Part shown: in pieces, positions 8,901-15,732 of the stretch | How the letters are laid out: each line of letters begins with the position of its first letter | Position numbering within the stretch: the stretch's first letter is position 1 | NCBI RefSeq assembly: GCF_902859855.1 | Contig: NZ_CADIKH010000013.1 | Location: 62,001-126,000, forward strand | DNA length: 64,000 bases | From: Paraburkholderia humisilvae | GTDB lineage: Bacteria; Pseudomonadota; Gammaproteobacteria; Burkholderiales; Burkholderiaceae | Direction: 5' to 3' | Notes under the pieces: model-generated | Databases searched by the model: none | Told to the model about the DNA's origin: nothing | What the model saw: only the letters and a program-made list of their open reading frames with translations | Program-made: the position numbers and the translations under genes

Positions 8901-9726
8901 ACGTGCAAAATTCAATGCCCCGGCCGCGGCACGCGTCGACGAGCGGTCGCAGCACCGACGCGTGAATCGACGCGGTGTTGACAACGTCGTAGGGGGCGAA
9001 ATCCACCACGTTGGTTTCGAACATCGCAAAGCCGTCGTGGTGCTTGGTCGTGATCGTCAGATACTTCTGGCCGGTGCTCTCGATAACCGATGCCCAATAT
9101 TGCGGGTCGTACTGCGTGGGATCAAAAGGCTTGCATGCCTCTTCGATATAGTCGGATTTCGGGATGTTTTCGTTATGCATCACCCATTCACCGCGGCCAA
9201 GGACCGAATAGGCCCCCCAATGCATCATATGGCCGAAGCGGCTGTCGGTGAACCATTGCATCCGGCGTAGCTTCGCTTCCTGCGTTTCACCCGGTGGATC
9301 CTGACAGAACACGAACCAGTTCAGGTCGCCGCTGAAGCCAGTTGGAAAGCGGAAGTACACATCCTGTTCACCGTCGAAAGACAGCGATTTTTTCCCAGAG
9401 ACTGTGTCGATAAACGCATTCTGCACCGCGACTGTCTGCACAGTGAACGTCCATAGGGGACTGCTGGCCGGGTCGTTCACGCGAATTTCGATTTTTTGTC
9501 CGGAAATCCCGGTCGTGGCGAACACCATGCACGCAGTGAATGCGCCTGACGGAATCGGGCTCCGGTAATGCAGCGATGCACCTGCCGATATCTGCGTAAC
9601 AGACTGGCCTGACGGATAACGCGGGTTTCCCTGGTAATCCAGTACGCTGTAGTTATCGACCGACGCTAACGTCAAATCACCGGACTGGTCGAGATAATCA
9701 TCAAAGTAAATGATCGTGTTGCTCAT
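5968..9726 (-). CDS. Multidomain glycosidase: GH29-like fucosidase + two F5/8C domains + glycoamylase domain
   Basis: This 1252-residue protein starts at ATG 9726 (GGAG upstream). Residues ~1-145 form an N-terminal beta-rich region. Residues ~150-560 resemble GH29 alpha-L-fucosidases: HWGAYSVLGRGEW, YLTITTKHHDGFAMF and LIWFDGAW, whose aspartate (about residue 332) sits where the GH29 nucleophile lies. Two F5/8-type C (discoidin/CBM32-like) domains follow at ~565-700 (FAVDGNSSTRWAADD) and ~710-840 (CAIDGYANSRWACND). Residues ~850-1250 match the glycoamylase family (PF10091, GH144-like): SFEYFWREA, GFGLVADS, RGFFYHFIDMDTL, SEVSTVDTMLALNGIL, DDWGLTACDGPSGY and a PxESLSALRHWYG end. No signal peptide or membrane helix is visible at the N-terminus. 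Fucosidase plus beta-glucan-type activity suggests attack on complex glycans, but the substrate is inference. No transporter or regulator lies beside it. Confidence 0.87.
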   Translation of the reverse strand: MSNTIIYFDDYLDQSGDLTLASVDNYSVLDYQGNPRYPSGQSVTQISAGASLHYRSPIPSGAFTACMVFATTGISGQKIEIRVNDPASSPLWTFTVQTVAVQNAFIDTVSGKKSLSFDGEQDVYFRFPTGFSGDLNWFVFCQDPPGETQEAKLRRMQWFTDSRFGHMMHWGAYSVLGRGEWVMHNENIPKSDYIEEACKPFDPTQYDPQYWASVIESTGQKYLTITTKHHDGFAMFETNVVDFAPYDVVNTASIHASVLRPLVDACRGRGIEFCTYYSLLDWGNVNEVAIENEAAVDPEKINPDDVCRYLSELKEHLKELVQIFDPPLIWFDGAWAAFLTGDVPNQLRAYLRRLSPGIVINNRLGGAPNVGDYVTPEQSIPAGTQNELWETCMTVNDSWSYTTDDNHWKPAAELLGDLLECASNGGNFLLDTGPTADGVIPQPCLDQLAPLGTWMQTWGQAIYGTRAGTLDVSAQAGAYCTLGKDNTLYVIVTAWPADLQLRVDAPDSEIGDVYWLDQPQTALPYRIVDGLITIDLPQDPPDPLGAVVAFSFDRIPQPRVYEDKALLRDASASNVWFGEVDTHGPQFAVDGNSSTRWAADDGTNPVSFEVDLGGQVPFTRVTFVQYEQRIGDFVIDARANGVWATIAQGSRPGVCYVGYLSGTVSADAVRLTVNTCIDPDNPISLYSFSVFDANDARLPERLTVDLARGSAASASDVWYGKETYDAGCAIDGYANSRWACNDNCTMPVFLTINFIRREAFNIVKVSEYVNPDGSSRISDFSVQVLDSDGQSWVDVYHGTDISKTIAFAEQWSMALRIQINERTGSGGPSLWSVEVYRTAHGGFPPLSDDQLLELESRASFEYFWREANTTDGAPGFGLVADSTGSRRASIADSGFALSAIVIAVERNWITRDAAVERCQKSLQALLSSAPQYRGFFYHFIDMDTLDAADSEVSTVDTMLALNGILTAGQYFGGQCADLAQQIFDRVEWCNAIAPDGQFTMSWRCDEDSGDMVMSSSTWSGYAEQFCMYPMAAGSTTYAPPDSATMFYSLNRPVDSYGDSGDQVYAGDGALFIYQFSHAWIDFRRVIDRDGWDWWQNSVDASLANRQFCIDNHDVFASMGEDDWGLTACDGPSGYTVSGAPPSRDANTGHFTDGTITPSGPLGSLPFTPDESLSALRHWYGNPRLWGAYGLLESYNLSCAALWYGTTASGLIKGIGLLMIENYRSGLIWNTYMGHPVLRRGIPAIFDEAAARG

Positions 9727-10012
9727 TGTCGTCTCCACTAAATGGCACGGCGCCTACGCATAGGACAACAAACAAAATAAGGAGGTCGCGCAAGGTGGCG
9801 CGCGACACTCGCTGCCGTGAAGAGAACGCTGCGTCCGAACACCTGCTGGCCGTCGGGAGGGTGGAGAGCGCCCCGACCTGCATGGACTGATCGACTCGAA
9901 AGGAGATTTAAAGCTGGTTGAGTCAGTATAGTTCAGCGATATCGCGATACCTGTCTTCTTTGAACCGGCGGCACGATGTTCGCCGGGTTCCAGCCCTCAC
10001 GAGGAGCGACTC
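9727..10012. other. Intergenic region between the divergent glycosidase and prpF genes
   Basis: This divergent region should hold promoters for both neighbours. It contains the self-complementary TATCGCGATA at 9940-9949 and purine-rich AAGGAGG/AAAGGAG stretches not followed by a recognisable gene. GAGGAG just before base 10013 is the prpF ribosome site. No convincing -35/-10 pair was found by eye. Confidence 0.5.
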
Positions 10013-11191
10013 TTGGCGCAATCGAAATTCGTGGCCGTCTATATGCGCGGCGGCACCAGCAAAGGCGTGTTCTTCCGCCCCGACTGGCTACCGGCCGACC
10101 CTGTCCTGCGCGACCGTATCCTGCTGCGGGTGATCGGCAGCCCCGACCCTTACGGCCAGCATATCGATGGCATGGGTGGCGCGACGTCCAGTACCAGCAA
10201 GGTCGTGATCGTCGGCCCATCGTCGCGTGACGACTGCGACGTTGACTATCGCTTCGGGCAGGTCGCGATCGACCAGCCGGTCGTCGACTGGTCCGGCAAC
10301 TGCGGCAATCTGACGTCGGCGGTCGGCCCGTTTGCGATCGCGCAAGGGCTCGTCGATGCACCGCGTGACGGGATCGCAATCGTGCGCATCTGGCAGGCGA
10401 ACATCCACGCGAAAATCATCGCGCATGTGCCGATGCGCAATGGCGAGGTGGTCGAAGAAGGCGATTTCGAACTCGACGGCGTTACGTTTCCAGCTGCCGG
10501 GATCAAGCTCGAATTCCTCGACCCGGCTGGAGACGCCGACCCGGACATGCCGGACACCGGCATGTTCCCGACCGGCAACGCGCTCGACACGCTCGACGTG
10601 CCTGGTGTTGGCGTGCTCGAAATGACGATGATCAATGCGGGCAATCCGGCAATCTTTATCGATGCTGCGGCAATTGGTCTCACCGGCACCGAATTGCAAC
10701 GCAATGTGAACGGCAACGCGGCGCTGCTGGAAAAAGCCGAAGCGATCCGCGCGCATGCGGCGGTACGCATGGGCCTCGCGCACACTGCCGAAGAGGCGAC
10801 GACGCGGCGCCCGCACACACCGAAGCTCGCGTTCGTCGCGCCACCCTCGAGCTACGTCGCGTCGAGCGGCAAGCCAGTCGACGCCGCCACACTCGACCTC
10901 AACGCACGCATCTTTTCGATGGGCAAACTGCACCATGCAATGACCGGCACCGGAGCCATCGCGATCGCGGTTGCCGCGGCGATACCCGGCACGCTCGTCA
11001 ACCGGCTCGCGCCTCGCGCGGGCGGCAGTGTGCGCTTCGGCCATCCTTCGGGCAGTCTCGCGGTCGGCGCGCAGGCCGTGCAGAAAGACGGCAGATGGAC
11101 CGTGACGAAAGTGGTGATGAGCCGCAGCGCGCGGCGGCTAATGGAAGGCGCCGTGCTGGTGCCGGCCGCCGCGCTCAGCGGCGGCGTCTGA
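10013..11191 (+). CDS. prpF: PrpF-family 2-methylaconitate cis-trans isomerase
   Basis: The 392-residue product follows PrpF closely from end to end: YMRGGTSKGVFFR, IGSPDPYGQHIDGMGGATSS, VDWSGNCGNLTSAVG, MFPTGN, SMGKLHHAMTG and RFGHPSGSLAVGAQAV. PrpF isomerises 2-methylaconitate in the AcnD branch of the 2-methylcitrate cycle for propionate; the lysine after GGATSSTS and the cysteine in GNCGNL correspond to residues implicated in catalysis. The only well-placed start is TTG at 10013, with GAGGAG eight bases before it. The usual partners prpB, prpC and acnD are absent nearby, so this may be a second copy or act on a related tricarboxylate such as oxalomesaconate. Its 3' end overlaps the convergent ArsI-like gene by 17 bases. 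Confidence 0.88.
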   Translation: MAQSKFVAVYMRGGTSKGVFFRPDWLPADPVLRDRILLRVIGSPDPYGQHIDGMGGATSSTSKVVIVGPSSRDDCDVDYRFGQVAIDQPVVDWSGNCGNLTSAVGPFAIAQGLVDAPRDGIAIVRIWQANIHAKIIAHVPMRNGEVVEEGDFELDGVTFPAAGIKLEFLDPAGDADPDMPDTGMFPTGNALDTLDVPGVGVLEMTMINAGNPAIFIDAAAIGLTGTELQRNVNGNAALLEKAEAIRAHAAVRMGLAHTAEEATTRRPHTPKLAFVAPPSSYVASSGKPVDAATLDLNARIFSMGKLHHAMTGTGAIAIAVAAAIPGTLVNRLAPRAGGSVRFGHPSGSLAVGAQAVQKDGRWTVTKVVMSRSARRLMEGAVLVPAAALSGGV

Positions 11192-11657
11192 ACGCGATCG
11201 TCACCGCCGGCTGCGGCTGCGGTTGCGGCCCGAGGCGCGGTCTTTTCGGTGACGGCGGCTCGCCATCGGGGTCAGCGACGACAGCATCGTGCCGCGACTG
11301 TTCGCGCGTGCGGAACGTTTCCCACGCGACACCTTGCGGGTCGACCGTCCACGATTTGTCGGAGACCGCATAGCCGCATTGCGCCGCCGCCTGATCTTCC
11401 GCGGCGATCTCCGCCAGCGCAAAACGGTTACGCATTTCGGCCAGTTCTTCCTCGGTTTCGACCTGAATGCCGAAATGATCGATGCCCGAGCGCGCAAGGC
11501 GCTGCGAGATCGCGAAGTTCACCGCGGGATCGGTCAGTTCCCACTTGCAGTAGTCGTGCTTGCGCACGGTCGGCTCGATGCCGCCGAACATCGCGCTATA
11601 AAAGCGGATGCTCTCCGGCAGATTTTCGACTGAAACGTGAATGTGCATACGCTTCAT
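11175..11657 (-). CDS. ArsI/CadI-family metalloenzyme (VOC fold)
   Basis: The 160-residue protein opens with MKRMHIHVSVENLPESIRFY, and has CKWELTDPAVNFAIS and GIDHFGIQVETEEELAEM, the signature of ArsI C-As lyases and CadI proteins. Candidate Fe(II) ligands are His5, His61 and Glu113. ArsI enzymes bind organoarsenicals through a vicinal cysteine pair; here the site reads AAQCGYAVSDKSW, with only Cys94. The last ~40 residues are Pro/Gln/Arg-rich. The ATG at 11657 has GGAG eight bases before it and follows the methyltransferase stop by 20 bases, so the two form an operon. No arsR, arsC or arsB is nearby, so an arsenic role is unproven. It may be a related dioxygenase. Confidence 0.82.
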   Translation of the reverse strand: MKRMHIHVSVENLPESIRFYSAMFGGIEPTVRKHDYCKWELTDPAVNFAISQRLARSGIDHFGIQVETEEELAEMRNRFALAEIAAEDQAAAQCGYAVSDKSWTVDPQGVAWETFRTREQSRHDAVVADPDGEPPSPKRPRLGPQPQPQPAVTIAFRRRR

Positions 11658-11677
11658 ACTTGTCGCTCCACAACAAT

Positions 11678-12490
11678 TCAGGGCTTCGTCGCGCACGCCA
11701 GCACGCATGGCATGGGGACGCGAATGTCATCGCCGTTTCGGTACGGCGCACATTCTTCCAGCACGGACGCTTCGATCGATGCGAGTGCTTCCGGCGTCTG
11801 CGCTTTCAGCATCGCGCCCATTCGCACACCGCCGTGCAGCATCATGTGAAACGCGGTCTCGGGCGCGCGCGTATGCAATATCTGACTCACTTCGGTCATC
11901 CGCGGTTCGACAAAACCGACTGCGCGCAGCGTCCGTTCGCACTCGCGCCAGTCGCTAAAGCGCGCGAATGGCGGCCCCGACGGCAGCGGCACGTCGAGAC
12001 GTCCATATGTCTCCACCGCCTTTAATACGATGCCGAAGTCGACCGCGCGGTCCGGCGTCGACCACACGGTGAAGCCGACCTTTGCACCGCTGCGCAGCAC
12101 GCGAAACGCTTCAGCGAGCGCCTCGTCCGGATCGGAAAAATGCAAAAGGCCAAAGCTGATGCCGACCGCGTCGAAACCGCCGTCGGCGAACGGCAACGCG
12201 TCTGCGCTGCCGCGACGGAATGCCACATTCGGATACGCGCGCGTCGCCTCGTCGATCATCGCTTGCGCGAAGTCGACGCCGACTGCCTGCGCGCCACGGC
12301 TCGCGGCAACGCCCGCGACATAGCCCGGCCCGGTTGCCACATCGAGAAAACGTGTGCCCGCGCGGACGTCGAGCGCATCGAGCAACGCGCCGTTGGATTG
12401 CTTCGTCACTTCACCGAAACGCGGCTTGTAAGCGGCGGCAATCTGCTCCCAGCCGTTGAGCTCAAACGTGGTGAAGTCATCCAGTTCCAT
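11678..12490 (-). CDS. Class I SAM-dependent methyltransferase
   Basis: This 270-residue protein has a Rossmann methyltransferase core: motif I FLDVATGPGYVAGVAA (~48-63), the acidic VGVDFAQAMIDEA, RRGSADALPFADGGFDAVGISFGLLHF and LAEAFRVLRSGAKVGFTVW, all typical of the UbiE/Methyltransf_11 group. The ATG at 12490 opens MELDDFTTFELNGWEQIAAAY, the normal start for this group; longer in-frame extensions look non-coding. It is the first gene of a likely two-gene operon with the ArsI-like protein. Arsenite methyltransferases carry three conserved cysteines, which are not evident here, so it is not called ArsM. The substrate is unknown. Confidence 0.85.
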   Translation of the reverse strand: MELDDFTTFELNGWEQIAAAYKPRFGEVTKQSNGALLDALDVRAGTRFLDVATGPGYVAGVAASRGAQAVGVDFAQAMIDEATRAYPNVAFRRGSADALPFADGGFDAVGISFGLLHFSDPDEALAEAFRVLRSGAKVGFTVWSTPDRAVDFGIVLKAVETYGRLDVPLPSGPPFARFSDWRECERTLRAVGFVEPRMTEVSQILHTRAPETAFHMMLHGGVRMGAMLKAQTPEALASIEASVLEECAPYRNGDDIRVPMPCVLACATKP

Positions 12491-12779
12491 ACGGGTCGCA
12501 TCCTCTATTCTGTGTGCGCAGTGTGCGTTGCCGACCATGATATGTGATCGTAAGGGCACGCGCGACAGGCGTCCAGCCCGCGCCGATAAACGGGGCTGAT
12601 GGACAATTAACATTGGGAAAGTTCAGTCGCCGCGTCGGACCCGAAGACGAATCGACAGGGGCGAACATGCACCGCAACGGCACAATTCAGGGTCGGGTCG
12701 GTCGTCGCGTGTCGCGACAATCAAGGGGTACTAGCCAACGCAGCGCGACGAAAAGATTGCACCGCATGCACGGAATCGG

Positions 12780-13877
12780 TCAAACGTGCTGTACGGTGAA
12801 CTCGTTCAACACGCTGCACAGCAGATCGACAGCGTCTTCCGTGACCGCGTTATAAAGCGATGCACGCAACCCACCGACCGAACGGTGACCTTCGAGCCCG
12901 ACGATACCCTCGTCGCGCGCCGCGGAAATGAAGGCCTGATCAAGCCGCTTGTCGCCGAATGTGAACGACACATTCATTTGCGAACGCCAGCGCGGGTCAG
13001 CATGAATCGTGACCGCGTCACCGAGTGCGTCGAGCGTCGCGTATAGCCGCTTCGACTTGCTTTCGTTAATCCGCTGCATCGCCTGCAGGCCACCGACATC
13101 GAAGCGCAGCCAGCGTGTAACCAGCATCAGCACGTAAATGGCAAACACCGGAGGCGTGTTGTAGTTCGAGCTGTGCAGGACGTGCGTGCGGAAATCGAGA
13201 ATCGCAGGCAGACCATCGGGAATCCGATCGAGCCATGCGCGCTCGATGATCGCGACTGTGACGCCCGCGGGTCCGAGATTCTTCTGCGCGTGCGCGTAGA
13301 TCATCGAGTAGGCGTCGGTACGGATCGGCTTCGACAGGAAGTCGGACGACATGTCGGCAACCAGCGGCGCCGCGATTTCACCCGTGCCGCATGCGGGAAA
13401 CTGCAAGCCCTCCACCGTTTCGTTCGACACGTAATGCAGATACGCGGCCGACGGCGCGATATCCAGCGTGCGCAGGTCCGGCAGTTGCGTGTAACCGGTG
13501 GCCTTGCCATCCCACGCGATGTTGCGCTTCGTCACCTTCGCCGCTTCGATGGTCGCCTTTGCGCTCCAGTAGCCGGAGGTCACATACTCGGGCGGCGCGG
13601 CGCCGCGCGCGGCGAAGTTCATCGGGATCGTCGCGAACAGCAGGCTGCTGCCGCCTTGCAAAAACGTGATCGCGTAGTCGTTCGAGATGCCGAGCAGATG
13701 CCGCAGGTTCATCTCCGCGTCTTCGAGCACCGCACTAAACCATTCGGAACGATGGCTCATGCCGAGCACCGACATGCCGGTGTCCGGAAGCGCGACGATC
13801 GCATCGCGTGTTTGTGCAAGCACGGTTTCGGGCAGCGCGCCGGGGCCGCCGGAAAAATTCAGAGCGTTGGATTTCAT
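12780..13877 (-). CDS. serC: Phosphoserine aminotransferase
   Basis: The 365-residue product has the SerC layout: LNFSGGPGALPETVL start, SGMSV-like TGMSVLGMSHRSEWF, ITFLQGGSSLLFATIPMNF, YVSNETVEGLQF, the PLP lysine in AHAQKNLGPAGVTVAII, NYNTPPVFAIY and GHRSVGGLRASLYNAV. It converts 3-phosphohydroxypyruvate to phosphoserine using glutamate, and may also act in pyridoxal phosphate synthesis with PdxA. The ATG at 13877 matches the conserved start. In Burkholderia-type genomes the main serC normally sits beside gyrA and pheA, but here it stands alone, so it is probably a paralogue. It points away from the TPR/ATP-grasp gene across a 363-base gap. Confidence 0.88.
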   Translation of the reverse strand: MKSNALNFSGGPGALPETVLAQTRDAIVALPDTGMSVLGMSHRSEWFSAVLEDAEMNLRHLLGISNDYAITFLQGGSSLLFATIPMNFAARGAAPPEYVTSGYWSAKATIEAAKVTKRNIAWDGKATGYTQLPDLRTLDIAPSAAYLHYVSNETVEGLQFPACGTGEIAAPLVADMSSDFLSKPIRTDAYSMIYAHAQKNLGPAGVTVAIIERAWLDRIPDGLPAILDFRTHVLHSSNYNTPPVFAIYVLMLVTRWLRFDVGGLQAMQRINESKSKRLYATLDALGDAVTIHADPRWRSQMNVSFTFGDKRLDQAFISAARDEGIVGLEGHRSVGGLRASLYNAVTEDAVDLLCSVLNEFTVQHV

Positions 13878-14240
13878 GTTCGATCCCGCGGACACGCAGC
13901 GTGTGCGATCGGATGGCGACGCAACGCAAGCCCGATTCAGGCACCATGCGGAGCCCATTTCGAGTACTGGACAGTCGCAACGATACCAATCTTGACCGCA
14001 AGGCAAACGCGGGAACAAAGGGCCGAATTCCCGCCTGTTCCCGGGAGCTATGGGCGTGAGCACGCCATAAGGTGGCGCGTATTGCTGCGGGGCTTACCTT
14101 GCACCTGCCTTTCGCGACGCAAGATGCGTAAGGTTCAGAATGCGACTGCCGATGCGGATGCGATGCAACCAGCGCGGCAACCGCAATCACCGCAGACAAA
14201 GCCGTAACCGGTGTTTCAACTGTATTCCAGAAGGATCGAT
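13878..14240. other. Intergenic region between divergent serC and the ATP-grasp gene
   Basis: No gene with a convincing ribosome site was found. A 27-codon open frame (14124-14207) encodes a Gln/Pro-rich peptide just before the ATP-grasp gene but has no Shine-Dalgarno sequence. An AAGGA ribosome site precedes the ATG at 14241. Promoters for both divergent genes must lie here, but none is obvious. Confidence 0.5.
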
Positions 14241-15680
14241 ATGGCGCCCGATGCGCAAGCCGCCGACGGCCACACATCTCAATCGTCAGCCGTCAAGAAC
14301 CAGAACACGCAGAAGACTATCGCGATACTGATGGCCGCGCTCGACGCGGACCCGCTGAACAACGGTCTGCACGCAGCACTCGCCGACGTGTTGCGCGATG
14401 CCGGCGACCAGACCGGGTATCTCGCGCATCGCATCGCGGTGGAGACCTCCAACCTGATCACCGCGACAGCGTCCGACGCGGGTGCAAGCGTCGAAGCAAT
14501 CACGGCAATCCGCTCGGCACTACCGCTTTTCAATCTCGCGACTTCTTACTACATCCGCGGAAACTATACGGCGGCGCTGCACTGGTTCGAACACACGCTC
14601 GCGATCGAACCGGACCTTGCGATCGCGCATCAGAATTTCGCAGCCGTGCTCGATCTGCTGAACCGCCCCGACGATGCGCAAAAGCACCGCAGCCGCGCAT
14701 ACACGCTGCAGCGCGTATTCGTCGAAGCTGCGGAGCACGCGCCGCATCGCGTGCTGATTTTGTGCGCGGGCCGCTCGTCGGGCAATGTGCCGTTCGACAC
14801 GTTGCTGCCGGCTAACACGAGCTATCGGATCAAATACGCGATCGATTGCGCGAGCGAGGTGGAGGACCTTCAACTGCCACGCTATGACCTGGTGTTCAAC
14901 GCGATCGGTGAGCCCGACGTCGCACAGCCACTGGTCAAACGCCTCGAAACGTTCGCGCGCCGCTGCGGCTGTCCGCTGCTGAACCGCCCGGCGGCGGTCA
15001 TGCAGACACAGCGTCATCAGTTGCCTGAGTGGCTGGCCGGTCTCGACGACGTGCTGATTCCACCGTGCATGCGAATCGATCGCCTGCCCGTCTCGCACGA
15101 CGATCTCGCCGCGCAGCTCGACGCAGGCCGCGTCGGCTTTCCGTTGCTGCTGCGACCGCTCGCGAAGCACGGCGGCGAAGACGTGTCGCTGCATCAGTCG
15201 CTCGATACGCTATGGCCCGCGGTTCGGGCGCTCAACGCGCCGTGCTATCTGACGATGTTTCGCAACACCCGCAGTGCGGACGGCCATTTCCGCAAGTACC
15301 GCAGCGTCTTCGTCGACCGCCAGCCGTTTCCTTACCATCTCGCGATCGGCCCACAGTGGATGGTTCACTACTTCTCAGCGGACATGACGTCGCACCCATG
15401 GAAGCTCGACGAAGAGCGACGCTTTCTCGAGGACCCACGTGCCGCCCTGGGCGAACGCGCGACGCGCGCGCTTGCGGCAATCGGCGAGCGGCTCGATCTG
15501 GACTACGCGGGCATCGACTTCACGCTGCTCGATGATGGACGCGTGCTGGTGTTCGAAGCGAACGCGACGATGCTCGTGCATCGTGAAGCGACCGACGGCG
15601 TGCTTGCGCACAAGAATGCGTATGTCGAGCGGATTGTCGACGCGTTCGGACAGATGCAGGCTGCGCGCCTGCGCAAGTAG
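14241..15680 (+). CDS. TPR and ATP-grasp domain protein of unknown function
   Basis: The 479-residue protein combines an N-terminal helical part with at least one clear tetratricopeptide repeat (SYYIRGNYTAALHWFEHTL, ~102-120, with a partner to ~155), a pre-ATP-grasp segment beginning HRVLILCAGRSSGNVPFDTL (~169-250), and a C-terminal ATP-grasp fold. The fold includes VGFPLLLRPLAKHGGEDV, RKYRSVFVDRQPFPYHLAI and the metal-binding end DFTLLDDGRVLVFEANATM, where Asp426, Glu439 and Asn441 take the usual Mg positions. ATP-grasp enzymes join a carboxylate to an amine, thiol or other nucleophile through an acyl phosphate, so this is probably a ligase modifying a peptide or protein held by the TPR part. 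That role is inference. The start is set by AAGGA before the ATG. A terminator follows. Confidence 0.8.
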   Translation: MAPDAQAADGHTSQSSAVKNQNTQKTIAILMAALDADPLNNGLHAALADVLRDAGDQTGYLAHRIAVETSNLITATASDAGASVEAITAIRSALPLFNLATSYYIRGNYTAALHWFEHTLAIEPDLAIAHQNFAAVLDLLNRPDDAQKHRSRAYTLQRVFVEAAEHAPHRVLILCAGRSSGNVPFDTLLPANTSYRIKYAIDCASEVEDLQLPRYDLVFNAIGEPDVAQPLVKRLETFARRCGCPLLNRPAAVMQTQRHQLPEWLAGLDDVLIPPCMRIDRLPVSHDDLAAQLDAGRVGFPLLLRPLAKHGGEDVSLHQSLDTLWPAVRALNAPCYLTMFRNTRSADGHFRKYRSVFVDRQPFPYHLAIGPQWMVHYFSADMTSHPWKLDEERRFLEDPRAALGERATRALAAIGERLDLDYAGIDFTLLDDGRVLVFEANATMLVHREATDGVLAHKNAYVERIVDAFGQMQAARLRK

Positions 15681-15703
15681 CGGCACAACCTGCAAAACAG
15701 AAG

Positions 15704-15726
15704 CGGCACGCGTGGCGTGCCGTTTG
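15704..15726 (+). terminator. Hairpin terminator between convergent genes
   Basis: An 8-bp perfect stem, CGGCACGC (15704-15711) with GCGTGCCG (15715-15722), is followed by TTTGCCTT. On the minus strand it is followed by CTTCTGTTTT, so it may end both the ATP-grasp gene and the convergent transporter gene. Confidence 0.7.
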
Positions 15727-15732
15727 CCTTCC

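Noticed and set aside
5968-9726. Reading the large glycosidase as two adjacent genes
   Set aside because: The frame is continuous through both F5/8C domains, with no stop codon, and no convincing internal start with a ribosome site was seen between the domains.
12704-12718. GTCGCG-TGT-CGCGAC stem downstream of serC, considered as a terminator
   Set aside because: It is short and has no T tract on either strand.
14124-14207. A 27-codon Gln/Pro-rich frame just before the TPR/ATP-grasp gene, considered as a precursor peptide
   Set aside because: It has no Shine-Dalgarno sequence and no recognisable core or leader motif. Kept only as a point to check for conservation.
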